From Allodiplogaster sudhausi (lineage: Eukaryota > Nematoda > Chromadorea > Rhabditida > Diplogasteridae), in NCBI GenBank assembly GCA_945643635.1, contig CALZFC010000029.1:1744001-1808000 (forward strand): a stretch of 64,000 nt of DNA, read 5' to 3'. Below the pieces are notes generated by a model. The model was not told where the DNA came from. It searched no databases and was given only the letters and a program-made list of their open reading frames with translations. Positions within the stretch are counted from its first letter, which is position 1; the number at the start of each line of letters is the position of its first letter. Shown here one piece after another: positions 36,924 through 49,905 of the stretch. The position numbers and the translations under genes were made by a program.

Positions 36924-37808
36924 CCTGAATCGAGTCTAAATATAATATGCACATATGTAGAAAAAATTAATACCAGTTTCATGGCATCTCTTTAATGGAA
37001 GAAAATATACCTTCCTCGTTGACGCAGTAACATTCGCATATGTCGGTAAATTTCACGGGACTTCGAAATGGAAGGCAAATCAGCTGCTCCTATCGCAGAA
37101 AATTGCGATGTCTTTAATAAGTTTGAAAGATCTACCCCTGGTACGTGAGTATTTAAGATTGAAAAATAATCAAATCGACAGGTCAGATGAGTGTCCTCAA
37201 ATACAAATAAGGAGTGCCAACGAGTAGGAAGGAGAGGCAGTCTCTATCCGTTATGCCTACTTAGCACACCATTTTCACCGAGGGATGAGAGACACAGACG
37301 TTCGAGAAATACGAGACAATGAAAGAACTGAAGAGAGGTTAGATACACATTCAAATTTTAAATTATGTAGCGAGCCCCAAATCACCGACCTTCCTGTGAG
37401 GAGTTTTGCACCATTTTTTCTACACTAATGCCGCGCGAGTGTAGTCCGAAAGGTTGAGCTTCTTCTAATGGGATTAAACTGGATTTTTGCTTGTTTCGGA
37501 CAAGATGGAAAGAGAGAGAGAGAGAGCGCTTGAGTGAGAGGGTTAGTGAAAAAGAAATAAATGCTGAACGATGAGCCAAAGATACGGTAAAAGAGCACAG
37601 GTGTGCCATGGGCTGATATTAATCGTGGACTGCGATCTCTTTTCGCTCTCACCGTTTGCAACGTCAGGAAGATTGAAGATTGCACTGGTCGATCGCATAT
37701 GTATGTAGTTTGGTCTTAAGCAAATAAGGGGAAGGGTATACATAGATACATATGTAGATGGCTGTGTAGTAGTATACGCATTTTCATGCCATTTCCGCTT
37801 TGTATTAA

Positions 37809-38062
37809 AGGAGGTCTCAGGGGAATAATAATAATTTCGCTTTTTTCGGTCAGGTTGAGCTAGAAAGTTCGATTGCAAGTGTCCCGAAGTCACAAAAATT
37901 CCTCTGCCCTGAGAAAATTTACATTTTAATAGGGGGATTACGGTGTATTCTCTACCCCTCACTACGTTGAACGATCGTTTTCAAAAATATTCAGAAATGA
38001 CTGATACATAACCGTATGTGCAGCTACATAGTTGAGAAGAAATCGTTGGGCCTATATTCCCT
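37809..38062. mobile_element. TTAA-flanked element, left of a tandem pair
   Basis: TTAA at 37805-37808 and 38063-38066; starts AGGAGGTCTCAGGGG. It shares the second TTAA with the next element. Confidence 0.6.
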
Positions 38063-38066
38063 TTAA

Positions 38067-38479
38067 AGGAGCTATCCATGGAGATTACAATGATGCAGTA
38101 TTTTTAGAAAATACTTTAAGGCCCAACTAGAAATATCCTTAGGAAAAGAAAGAATGCGTCCTGAAGGGGCCCTGAGGAGAAAAACGAGATTTTCCTCACG
38201 TTGTACTGTAGAATTTAGGGAGTGACGTCATCACTCCCTGCCTATTTTCTCCCCATGCCACCCTCATTCTATCATAAAGAAGGTGATAAGTGGGTGCGAA
38301 GCGGCAAGCCACGCTTGAGATTCGATGGCAGAGAAGAGAAGCAGAGAGAAAAAGACTCACAAGTCTAGTTTGTTGTGATGGATACTGTGCTTGCTTACCG
38401 CCAAAACTTTTTACAATATCATGCGGGAATTCAAACGTTAGTTGCTCACAGGCGGCTTCTAAACTCCATGGATAATTCC
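38067..38479. mobile_element. TTAA-flanked element, right of a tandem pair
   Basis: Inverted ends AGGAGCTATCCATGGAG...CTCCATGGATAATTCCT with TTAA at 38063-38066 and 38480-38483. Its interior frames are short and not gene-like. Confidence 0.75.
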
Positions 38480-38669
38480 TTTAACGGTGAAACATTGGCA
38501 AGGCAGTCGACGCTGTCAAAAGAAAAGTTTAATCATATTGTTCAAAATCGTTAGTGGTGTATTTACACTTAGTAAACATATACATAGCTAGAGTGTATAT
38601 AGTATAGGTATTTACTATATTGTATACAAGTTTAAGTTACTTGCCACAAATTTTTAATCAAAAGTGGAT

Positions 38670-39330
38670 TGAACCCTAATTATTCAAATAAATGCATTAT
38701 AATTTTAAATGAGCGCGAAAAGTTGAAAACTCTCCTATACGCCTCAAATGACACATTGTACACTATCTTCAGATTTGATCTCGTTTCGCGCATCCTTCTG
38801 GCTCTCTTCTTAAATCTTTTACGTACTCTTTATTTATTCTCTTCTCTGTTCTCTCTCACCCTCTCTCTATCTCTCTCTCTCTCTCTTTTCTCTCTCTTCT
38901 CTCATATTCTTCCCCTCCACACTACATACTATCCTACCATTAGATAGAAAGTCCTTTTGCCTTTTGCATGCGATTTAAATCGCAGTCGTCACTACCATCT
39001 TTTTCTCACTTGCATATGTACATATGTATGTATGTATGTTTCTTGCTCAAATCCATTGTCGGCACTCATCTCTTTCGCTCCTTCCAGTCGGTGCCAAATT
39101 AATGCCATATAAGAAGGGGTGTTCCTTTTCACTCTCGATCTCTCTTTATTTCTATAACTCTCTCCTATCTCCTACAACTCTCATTTATTCTCTTCTTGCT
39201 CCCTCATATTGAGATGTATTTATATATAGTATGTAGACAATTGTTCTCGAAAACTTATCATTTCAAACATGAGCATACATATGTCCCGTTCTAACTAGTA
39301 CACGAAACAGAAGTTAAAATAATAAATAAG
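38670..39330 (+). repeat. Pyrimidine-rich spacer, copy S3
   Basis: Homologous to 20440-21190, with a shorter CT-rich core. It ends in the tttaaaataacgt sequence that leads into the kinase copies at 21.2 and 44.4 kb, but here leads into unrelated sequence. Confidence 0.8.
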
Positions 39331-40707
39331 AAGATAAATTTAAAATAACGTCCAAAGAGAATCTTCCAGACTTTACTAAAATGCTTGAAGCCATTTGATG
39401 AGCGTGTTTTGGAATACAGTTATTGTCTAATAGAATTAGTGCCTAATTTCAAGAGGCATAATCTTTTTTTTGGAATTGGAATAATTCAATGTGAACGTAC
39501 ATGCTTTATTATATTCGGTACACTTTTTGGACAAAACTAAAGTATGCTAAAGTCATTATTACAATGAGCATAGCAGTAAATGAAAGACTTTATCTTGCTG
39601 AACATTATGCATCTCAGGCAGCATGAATGGATCTCGAACTGACACGTAATAACATGAGATTAAACATGAACTAGACCTATAAGTTATCCTTGGGATGTTC
39701 TAAAATGCAACTAAAATGAAATACCCAGAAAAACAACCCATAGATTAAAGAAATGAACTATTTTGTCCAACACGCCTAAATATGAAAACGTGTGATTTGA
39801 ATTATTGTTTTTTCTCTATCTCTAAGGGTCAATGAAACTAAAATTACATTCCGTTACGTCTGGCAGTATAGAGAAGCAACCCTGAAAAAAATTCATGTAA
39901 AACCAAAATACACAGTTTCATTGCACGCTATTGTATGTGGTTAAAATTGCCGGATAATCCCAGGCATATTGTAAAATGAGGCAATTTGTCGAATATTGCA
40001 CCGTTCACATGTTTATTTTGCATTGTTTGACCGAATATTCGCCGAATACATTCTTTAAATAACATTTATTGGTTAAAAGTCTTTTAATTCTGTTAGCACG
40101 GAAAACAAAGCATTTACCAACGACATTAACATTAACAAAAATATTTAAAATAATTAAAATATGTAAGATATTTAAATGCAGTTTAAAAATATTTATGTTA
40201 CCCGTTTAATGCATGTCAAATTAACAATTTTAAATACTGCTTGAAGGACGCACGGTGAACGGAAAAGGAAAATAAAGACCGTGAAAAAGCATATACTATC
40301 ATAGGCAGCCGGGTTAGGTCCATATTAAGTGTTATGGGCAAATTGCACTGACTTCAGTAGACGATTGCACATTTTCCACATACAGGTCATAAAAGGGTGG
40401 CCAGCAGAGAAATCGTCTGGCTAGTAAATGACGATAAAAGTATCAAGTCCTTCGACTTGCACGTGTTTAATTTTCGGTTGCATTGCTAGCGCCCATCATC
40501 TCCGTTCATTTTCGTTGCACGGCTTCTGGGTTCTACAATTTCAGAAAAGAGTCTAAAATAAATGTATACATGAATTCGTTTTGCCATATGAACTTGAAAT
40601 ACCTGACTCGTTTAAACTTCATTGCTACTTGATATGTGTAGAATTTACAGACGATTTCTCATTATGGATGCATAAATTGCGAACTGGAGAATACTTTCTG
40701 AACATAT

Positions 40708-41091
40708 TCATCCTATAGTACGACCAACCTTATTGAGCGTGTGATATACTCTGAGTCGATGGCAACGATATCTCCGTATTGCTATAAGAAAACTGTTTAA
40801 TATATTATGCATATAAAAAACCTCCACACACTCAATGTCCAAACAATCGATGAAATGCGCGACCTCCCAGAGTTTGAGAAAGCGATCAATATCACTTGGG
40901 ATGTTAAGTGAGCCAGCAGAATCAACGGGGAATCTAGAAGAGAGTATTTCCATTTGCCAATTTCTTGTATATTCTTGTATTTGCTCTAAAAAGACGAACT
41001 TCAACATTTTTCCCTGTCGGTGTAGCGAAGAGAATAAAGTCTTTCTCCTCGTTTGCGAGCATCGCAATCTTTCGAATCTGAACCATTTCAA
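40708..41091 (-). other. Unidentified 127-codon open frame
   Basis: Open frame without recognised motifs (contains FLKLWEVAHFIDCLDIECVE). AT-rich composition unlike the GC-rich exons elsewhere, and no clear splice context. It is the only long frame in the otherwise featureless region 39331-41300. It could be a remnant of a transposon or chance. Confidence 0.2.
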
Positions 41092-41324
41092 AGTTTAATT
41101 TACAGCGTTTCGTAAATAAATAAACTCATAGTATGTAATGTGTTATATGAGAGAATTGTTCCCTGACGCGAAAAAGACTGCATAATCCCTGATTGCATGC
41201 ACTATCGGTGCTCGTTTCATGTTGTAAAGCCAAGTATAGATAACGAACGCATTCTAACTGATTAGAATTGTCCCGGATAACAGCCTGTTCCACTGTGCAT
41301 TGTAAGCAGTTGTCCAATGTCCAA

Positions 41325-41578
41325 AATGGCCCAAAAATTTTGGGCTGATCTGGTGAACATTTCAGGGCCTTACTGCCCTATTTCTACTATAAAATTCTTA
41401 GGGATAAAATTTCAGAGATGGAAAAATAAAAGGATGATCCGCAGAAGCTGTGGAAGCAGAAGAGAGCAGGAAAGCCATTCTCGCTCTTTCCAGGCAATAA
41501 AGGCCGGGCCGGGCCGAGACTTTGGGCCCGAAGATCCGGGCTGGCCCAAAAATTTTGGGCCCGTTTACACCTCTACTT
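41325..41578. mobile_element. GC-rich MITE-like element, copy 1
   Basis: Palindromic blocks ggcccaaaaattttgggc at both sides, interior ggccgggccgggccgag, right end gggcccgtttacacctct. A relative sits in an intron of the kinase gene (48611-48999). It abuts the truncation point of the third GT31 copy. Confidence 0.6.
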
Positions 41579-43230
41579 TTTATAGAAGCAAAAGGCGTTG
41601 GAAATAACGTGCAACGGCTTTCTCAATATCCGTGGTCGTTGAATGCCGCTTTCTCAGGTCAGATAGGCCGGTATTTGTTAAAACAAACTAACAAATTTTG
41701 TGAGCATGTTGTTCACTCTAAATTAGTAAACATTAGCTAACCACATTTACAAACACACGCCATTAGAGATCTCTTCTTTTAAGATGCATTTCTAATCGTA
41801 AGCTCTGTTCCCTATGAACATATGTATACATATATAAGTAATTCTATTCCAGATTAATATTATTCCTATTTAAACATACTTATCTTATGCACTATGACAA
41901 ACAAAATTTATTTTTATATTGAAAAGTTTTTAAAAAGACCTTTAAAACGAAGATATCTTCTGAAAATAAAATTTTTTTTGCATATATTCTGCACCATAGT
42001 AAAATAAGATTAAAAGATGAAAAATGAACCTGAAGTCTTTCCATAAAAGACACGTAGCCAGTGATCGGAGAGCGCGATAGTGCTATAAGATAGCAAGCCA
42101 GTGAAAAGAAGATGAGCAGAACGAGTTGCGCTGGCTGTATTTTCTTCTTTTTTTGAATAACATTCCAAATTTCTAGTATCAACCTGAATCGAGTCTAAAT
42201 ATAATATGCACATATGAAGAAAAAATTAATACCAGTTTCATGGCATCTCTTTAATGGAAGAAAAATATACCTTCCTTGTTGACGCAGTAACATTCGCATA
42301 TGTCTTTAAATTTCACGGGACTTCGAAATGGAAGCCAAATCAGCTGCTCCTATCCCAGAAAATTTCGATGTCTTTAATAAGTTTGAAAGGTCTACCCCTG
42401 GTACGCGAGCATTTAAGATTGAAAAATAATCAAATCGACAAGTCAGATGAGTGTCCTCAAATACAAATAAGGAGTGCCAAAGGGTAGGAAGGAGAGGGAG
42501 TCTCTACCCGTCCTGCCCACTTAGCACACCATTTTCACCAAGGGATGAGAGACACTGACGTTCGAGAAATGAAGATAGGTTAGGTTCACTTTCAAATTTG
42601 AAATTTTGTAGCGGGCCTCAAAGCGCCGATCTTCCACTTGGGAGTTTTGCACCATTTTTTCTACGCTAATGCCGCGCGAGTGGTGTAGTCCTGGGGGCTT
42701 CTAATGGGATTTCGGACAAGATGGAAAGAGAGAGAGAGCGCGTGAGTGAGAGTGTCATAGAAAAAGAAATAAATGCTGAACGATGAGCCAAAGATACGGT
42801 AAAAGAGAACAGTTGTGCCATGCATTAATCGTGGACTGCGATCTCTTTTCGCTCTCAACTTTTGCAACTTCAGGAAGATTGAAGATTGCATTGGTCGATC
42901 GCATATGTTGTTTGGTCTTCAATACATGCAATGTTCAAATGTCTCAAGGTAGCACTTTTCTGCCTTTATTCTTTGTGAAATAAAATCAATTATATTGTTT
43001 TAACCAAATGGTGTCATATTCATACACTTTTATCAATTAGTTGCTGATCGATATCTTCGTCATAAATAATTCGTTATCTGTTTATCTGAATATGTACATA
43101 TGAGTGTAGCACTCATATATTTATTTTTTTTTTTCATACATCAGTTAAATGCTGTGACAACATTGAAATTAAAAAGGTAAAGTCCGTGAAATTGGGGGAT
43201 AAGGGGAAGGGGTAGATATGTACATACATA
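41579..43230 (-). pseudogene. GT31 fragment: exon 1 and upstream flank (third copy)
   Basis: Collinear with 35890-37740 of the second copy but without the pogo-like MITE. It keeps exon 1 (about 42024-42182: LEIWNVIQKKKKIQPAQ then the signal anchor) with the same TTG in place of ATG as the second copy. Everything downstream of intron 1 is missing; homology ends at about 41579 next to the GC-rich MITE. Confidence 0.8.
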
Positions 43231-43700
43231 GATGGCTGTGTAGTAGGTCGGGCCCTTTCTATAGCCCGTGCGCCCACTCATTCCATTATGTAGTGTTATC
43301 CCATTGTGTGGTATCCCATCTTGTTTAGCGGGTGCTTTATATTATGCCTAATGCTTTTATATGTTTCATTATAACACATAGCATTAGTCATTGTTGGTCT
43401 GGCAGGGCTTTCCCTAGTCAGTGTTACATTCCTCCCGCCGAGAGAACGGTTGAGTTCCTGGTTTACTCCCACGTTGCCAGCGGTTGAGCTTGTTCGTCGT
43501 GTGTATTGTTGCGGCTCCAGAAGATAAACCCTCGATAACCCATTTATTACAGCTGAACCTCTGCTCCTCGCAAGAGTGACCGGGGCGAGCGACTTCCCGA
43601 GGAGTGGACGATGCCCCACAACACATATCTGAGGTGCTGAATCGGCCGCGCCGAGAAGAGACAAAGGACGGGGGCAGAAAAGTGAGGAGATAATAAAAAT
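43231..43700. other. Possible LTR remnant
   Basis: Segment 43421-43551 begins TGTTACATTCCTCCCGCC and ends CATTTATTACA, the TG...CA form of a short LTR. It is followed by sequence shared with 30900-31070. No target duplication, primer site or pol gene was found, so this is a guess. Confidence 0.25.
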
Positions 43701-44205
43701 TTCAACCTTTTTCTTATGGTGTATATTTGGACGTGAGAAGATGATTATGGTCCCTATTTGTACTGCCGCACCAGGATAATCGACTAGATATGTACCTTCA
43801 GCACATCCTAAGTTTCCAAAAACCAATAGTGTATTCGAAAGTTCTTTTTGTGCTTCATACAGCCGTTTAGGTTTGGTTGGTGTTAAGTAAGGAATGTGTT
43901 GTCTGAATGTTTAAAGCCATATCGTGGCTATTAAAGTGCACATTTTCTATTTCTATATCTCAACAAAGTGCGGCGCAGTGGCCTCAGACGTACATCCAAC
44001 TCTCCTCCCAGCGCGATGGGCCCCATAATTCAAGCCTTCATAGCAAAAACGAACAACGCATTTTTCAACTCCCAGACTACCTCCAATCGATTCCTCACAT
44101 CAGATAGTACCTGTGAGGATCTTTTGAACAAAATCCAAGCTGTCCAATTTTGGCTGTGTCCGCGGCCGCGTTGATCCATTTTGATTCTCTCGCAAATCGT
44201 ACTAC
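43700..44205. mobile_element. Foldback F2 fragment (right arm)
   Basis: Matches 13124-13560 and 8760-8870 with divergence (aaccaatagtgtattcgaaag; ttttgattctctcgcaaatcg at 44179). Ends at the F2 terminus next to catatg repeats. Confidence 0.75.
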
Positions 44206-46322
44206 ATATGTTGTATCTAAACTTAGGAGAATAGAAGAAATTATAAATTTTATATTTCAATGTCTAGAATTTCTAAGAGAGGCAAGGAAGCAACATATCT
44301 TTTGAGTATGTTAAAGTCAGGTGATAGAGTATGTAACTATGCGAGGCAGCTTCATGAAGCGACTATGCATTCTGGTAGCAAAGCTGGTACACGAAATAGG
44401 TTAATATAATAAATAAGAAGATAAATTTAAAATAACGTTCTTAGAAGGCTAAGAAATGCATGCAAACGTGACTTTCCGCTCTAGATTAAGTAATAATTAT
44501 GCGAAACTCGGGTAAGGGCAATGGTTGCCTTTGCCCTTTCAAGTTCTAGTTTTTTCATTGGCAACAATATTGTAATGAGGACCATTAACAATCTTCTCAT
44601 CCAACAAACGATATTTCTGAAGCGCTTTCCCTGTCATTCGTTGTGCCTGCCGAGGCTGCGATCGGTCGCCTCTTCCTCTTCTCTCCAATCGCTCGAAAAT
44701 GTCGTCGAGGAAAAGTGAATCTCTGTTCCCTCCCCAATCTAATTGTTTATTTTTTCAAAAAAATGTTCCTTCGTAGATGAAAAAAAGACTATGAATTTTT
44801 CTTGAATCTTCGATATAAAAATAGGTTATTGACGAACAAAAGTCATTTGGCAGATTTCATTCCCATGAGCAAAAACTACTTAATTTATATCAAAATTACA
44901 TTCTGAATAATAATATATGTAGTAATGGATTTTTACTTCAAATTTATTTAGATTAAAATAAATTTTTTCTATTATTTTGCAGATTATGACTGCAAGTCGG
45001 TGAAGTCGGTGGCGCGAACAAAGAAGAAGAGGAACGCGGTCAGAAGCCTCTTCCTGGACATTAGCAATGCTCGGAATCAAACAGCAAAAATAAGAAAGAT
45101 GTAAAAAAACTAAATTTCGGAAAACAATACATCTATTTACAAAATAACATCATCCAGTAATATATTGTAAAAAAAATATAGCTCAAATCCTAGGATCTTA
45201 TGCACTTGGAATATACCAGAATTGTGGTCTTTCAAGATTTCATGACCAGCCAATGGTCATAATGATTTTGCTTTCACGTCGTATGAGCGCAGCGAGCAGC
45301 TAATGCTATCTGGGATTCGGCCTGAGCACTTTTTACTGACTTTCCCTTTTCTACTAATGAGTCATCAACCTTACCCTTTTAATCAATAGCTCGAAAGTTG
45401 AGTTCTATGGCTATAAGCTCGTGCCTCCTGGAGTCTGTAATGGAGTGCCCCATTCCTCTCGCTTCCTTCCCTATTGCCCTTTCGGCTCGTTTGCATAGCA
45501 AAGTGCAATCCCATTTCCATTTTGACTTCAAGACATTTCTAGTCAGTCTCCTCTTCTTGGCTCTTCGTGAGCGGTTGCCTTTCTATTTTTGGCCTGGTGT
45601 TGGTCGTTCCCGAAGATAAACCTCCTTCCCTTCGTCTTCTACATCGAAAGTAATAGTGAGTCGAAGCATTTTGATCAGCGAAGGGGCCAGTTTGAAGTGA
45701 GCGTGGCGGCTCAGTGACTGTCCTAAAAAGAGTGTCACTCTCTTGAGTTGAGAAGCATAAAAGGAGTGCGTCCTGAAGACGAGCGAATTGATTGCGAGAG
45801 CCGACCGGGTTCGAAGGAGAGTTAAAGGCGAAGTGATCGATGGGAAAAGAGGATACGTGAAGAATTGAAAGTCGACCGAACTCGAAGAATTAAAGGCAAA
45901 GTGATCGACGGCGTTTGCTGATGTGATTACTTGTGGAAAGAAACCGTTGAATTTGCACTTGGAGTAACGATTGTGTTGAGTATTTGGAGAAGTGTCAACG
46001 AGTGGTGAAACACTTTGTTGTCCCGCGTTAGATGTTGTGGATAGTATTGTGCAAATTGTCAAATGGCTAATTTACATAAATTTACATGTTTTCCTCATTA
46101 ATACTGAGTTCAAAATATCAAATTGCGAACTTATTACTGGCAAATGTTTCATGACTTTTTCAAAAAGCGCGCAGCACGCTGACGCTGGGTTTCGGCTCGG
46201 CACTTAAAATGGCATTTCCCTGGTTTAGTTGTAAGTCAACCCCGAGAGTTCTGTAAATTATTGCTCGTTTAACCCTAAGATGCACTCTAATGGTCTAGCG
46301 CACCGCACGTCAAGCAGGATTG

Positions 46323-46357
46323 GGTCTGTACGACCCCTGTGGGTCGAGATACAGACC
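46323..46357. other. Perfect-stem hairpin in intron 2 of kinase G
   Basis: ggtctgta-cgaccc, then loop ctgt, then gggtcg-agatacagacc. A diverged version sits at 22166-22195 in the paralogous position of gene H. Function unknown; it could be the tip of a transposon. Confidence 0.5.
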
Positions 46358-46479
46358 TCTCCTTTGTTAGCATTCTCGTGATCCACTTATTATGCGCCAA
46401 GTCCAGATTCTTACAGGGTAGAAGTGCACTTTAGGGCCTTCATTGCACCCAGAGACCCTAGATGAATGTTACTTATTAA

Positions 46480-46740
46480 CCTTTGGGCACCCCGAATGCC
46501 CAGTCAAATTTTCATAAATTTACATACCATTTAGGGACCTTTAGGGGAACCTTATTGTAAGGGAACACTTTGAGATCATAATTTATATAAATTTGCATAT
46601 TTAGGGGATCTTAAGGAGGACTTTCGGGAACCATTTTGAGACACTAATTTGCATACCTGGGGGACTTTTAGGCGTACCTTTCGGGAACATTTTTGGGACC
46701 TTGACTTCCATAAATTTGATAAATTTGCGTATTTTAACCC
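46480..46740. repeat. Degenerate minisatellite, unit about 80-90 bp
   Basis: Three diverged units built from cataaatttgcata, ttaggggacctttaggggaa and tttgggacc words. The surrounding region 45100-47280 is the second intron of kinase G and otherwise shows only diverged duplicated fragments (46040-46180 resembles 46740-46820). Confidence 0.7.
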
Positions 46741-47487
46741 CTACTACTGAAGTAAAAATTGCTTATTACAAATTGCAAACATATGACTGGCCAATGTTTT
46801 CATGACTTTTTCAAAGTCTAATAATAGCAGAGAAACATTTGTTTCGTCTGCTTTTTATTGGATTATATGGGATCAGAGGGGAATGTAAATTCCGTCTATT
46901 TGGCTTCAGGCATGAGGTGGAAAAATTAGAGAAATCAAAAATAGTACCTCAAGGACTCTCGAACAAAATCGAAAAAAAAACTATTAGTACAATTAGTGAT
47001 ATCTCTACTTTTATTAGATGTCCTGACTGTTATGTTTGGTAAAGAATGGTCGCGATATTTGAGTGGATCTAATACAGTATTTGCATAATTCAACGTTTTC
47101 ATTATTCTATGCAAAATCCAATTTTAGATCTCATTGTTAGCTGCAAATCAAAGCATTCGCCTACCTACATTGGAATAGTTAAATATTTTCCAAATAATAT
47201 ATATATAATATATATATATATATAAACCGTTAGCTAATTAACTGCAATAAAGTTACAAGCAATAAAAATACATATTCTTTTACTTCTTCAGGACAGAAAT
47301 GCTCTGCCCTCGGGACATACGCTCAAAGGATCCTCAAATTCGTCAGTTTCTTTATAAAAGAGCGGAGAAAAAAATTAACCGTTAATGCAAAATTCCAGGT
47401 ACAGTATTCTGAAGCTTCTTGGCAGTGGTAGATTTGGCGATGTGTACTCAGTAAGTATTCGTATTCTCGTAATTGCATTATACATAA

Positions 47488-47745
47488 ATACAGATAAGAC
47501 AGTGCCAATTAAAAGGTTTGGTTTCCCCTCAATTTTCGAAAAGCAATTATTTTTGGAGGAGAATTGGAATATTCCTTCCACTGTTTGGCATTCTTGGTGC
47601 AAAAATTGTCAAAATGCTGAATGGACTATTTCCAATTCTCAGGAATGTCAAACCGTGGATTATTCTAATTTCAAGCCGAAAATAATGGCTTATCCGAAAA
47701 TTGGAGTGGGAAAAGCCAAAACTTTTAATTGCCACTTTCTTATTT
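47488..47745. mobile_element. Foldback MITE, relative of 18857-19129
   Basis: Ends acagtgccaattaaaag and cttttaattgccact. The inner arms carry the same aatattcc/attctcagg type inverted blocks. Inserted in the intron after the glycine-loop exon of kinase G. Confidence 0.75.
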
Positions 47746-48610
47746 ATGTATCTGATAAGTTTTCTTATCTAAAAAAAATATTTCAATATTGAAATCCTAA
47801 TTTGAAGGTGCTGCGTGACAGCGACATGAAGCCGTTCGCAGTGAAAGTAGAGACGAGAACCACTTCTAATGTTCGACTCAATGTCAGGAAGAATAAATTT
47901 ACATACATCAAGTGGAAATAAGCCTGTTGAATTAATCAATAACTTGTTCTAGGCTGAGTGCGCCGTGTTTGATGACATTCGTATAACGGAGCCAAAGAAG
48001 AAGACTCATTTTCTCGAGTGTGCCGACAGGGGTAGCAATCTCGCTGATCACATACCACATCTAATTAAAAATTTCTAATTAATGTCATTTCTAATTAAAG
48101 CCACTACATAATTTGCAATGAATGTATGGCAAGACGGAGTCGTTCAAATTCATCGTGATGAGCATCTCTGGCTACAATCTCGACATGATCACAAAGGCGC
48201 TTCTGCCAAACACGCTGCAGTCAGAGTCCATCCTTTGTCCTAAGCCCCGCCCACCCGTCCACCTCAAGCCACGCCCCGATTCTAGCTCATCCACCATCAT
48301 CTACATTGCTATTCAAACTCTCGAGGCGATCCGCGATCTCCATGCCCTCGGGCACATTCATCGGTTCGATATTAATGGGTGAAATTACGATATTTTAGAA
48401 AATACAACCAATATGTATCTCCTCATCTCTCTGTAACGAATAAAATTAGAATACGAATAATTAGAATAATGATTAATTGCCTGATAATGATAATTGCAGT
48501 AACATCAAGCCGAACAACTTCACGGTCGGTATTGGCGACAAGGTCAAGACGCTCTTTCTCATCGACTTTGGTGCCTCGCGCCGCTACGTCGAGCGGAACG
48601 GCCATCTACG

Positions 48611-48999
48611 GTAGAGTCGACGAGAGAATCAACGGCCTGGCCCGACTCTTCCCGATGGGCCGGCTGGCCAACATTCCGTGGGCTCGGGCCGAGCGGGCCG
48701 AGCCTGCGCAGTCCCTGGCCGGCCCGTAGCCCCGTTTGGGCCAGATTGTTAGAGAAATTGGTGATTGGTCAACTGTTTTCGAAGTGTTCATTGAGTGGGA
48801 TATATACTTGTTACCCCTCATATCTCATCACCATGGCTAATTTTCATCCAGAGTAAACGCTCTATTTATTTTTGATTATTGTGTTATGAAAATGGGATCG
48901 ACCGGACCAAAAATTTCCCCAAAGGACCAGAAAAGTACGGGCACGGCCGGCTGAAAGTTTCGGCTGTCCCAAAACTGTTAGGCCCATTGACATCTCTGG
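48611..48999. mobile_element. GC-rich MITE-like element, copy 2
   Basis: Runs of gggccggctggcc and ggccgagcgggccgagc, with the reverse-oriented ccggctgaaagtttcggc near the right end and terminal gcccattgacatctctgg. Shares organisation with 41325-41578. It lies in the intron after the DFG exon. Confidence 0.6.
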
Positions 49000-49845
49000 A
49001 TCCCGTGTACTCATATTATTCTGGTGTGGTCTGATGAATACTGGATGTAGTTTGCCCCGCCCTCGCTCAGAATCCCACGGACCAATCTCAAGTTCATTGG
49101 GACCGTGAAGTATGCATCTCGGCGCTTGCACGCGCGCCTCGAACTGTGTCGTGCAGACGACCTCGAAATGTGGATCTTCATGATCTATGAGGTTAATTAC
49201 AATTAACTAATTAATTAACCAGCCAACTCTCTAAAAGAAGAGTAGTGCATTCTACATATATTTTTTTAAGAAAAAAAAAAGACTTCTTTTTCCGGTGGAG
49301 AGATTTGACTATTTGTTGTGGTGATATTGTTGAATAATTGAATAATGTAATTAAATAGTAAGCTAATTAATTAATTGAATAATTAATATTTTCGAACGCC
49401 TCCAAAGAAGAAGGGGGATCCGACACCGCTGAAAGGGCCGGCCGCCTTCCTCGAGGTCATCAGCTACGTCGACTCGCTCACCTTCTCCGAGAAGCCCGAC
49501 TACGATCTCATCCTTGGCTGCATTCAAGACGCCGCTCGCAAGAATCAGGTATTTCTACATACATATGATGACTACTAAATAAAAGGTCGACACAATTTTT
49601 AAAACGGTACAATTCTTTTATTAATTTAAATAAATAAATAAAAATAAATAAATTTTTTAAGGTTAAAAAAGAAGCGATAACAACACACGATTTTGAAAGT
49701 TTTAGATCAACCTGGACGAGCTCGAGTTTGAGTGGCAAGACGCGATGGTTATCGAGAAGCTGGAAGCGGACGGGGAGGTTGTCATTTTATCTCTAGAAAT
49801 CTAGAAATACGAAGAATATATACATATATGTATACTGTATTTGTC

Positions 49846-49905
49846 CGATTTGTACTCCTCCCTCTTTTAGAACCCCCCCCCCCTCCCCTCAAATGAGCAT
49901 AGTGT
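49846..49905. mobile_element. pogo-like MITE relic
   Basis: Short piece with ctcctccctcttttagaacc followed by a C-run, matching the interior of 36033-36472. In an intron of kinase G. Confidence 0.5.

Noticed and set aside
43296..43826. 176-codon minus-strand frame
   Set aside because: Lies across LTR-like and spacer repeats, with no motif and no conservation in the homologous segment at 30.9 kb.
45583..46062. 159-codon minus-strand frame upstream of the kinase exons
   Set aside because: No recognisable domain, it lies within an intron of kinase G, and the sequence has repeated words (gtgatcga, gaattaaagg) typical of degenerate repeats.
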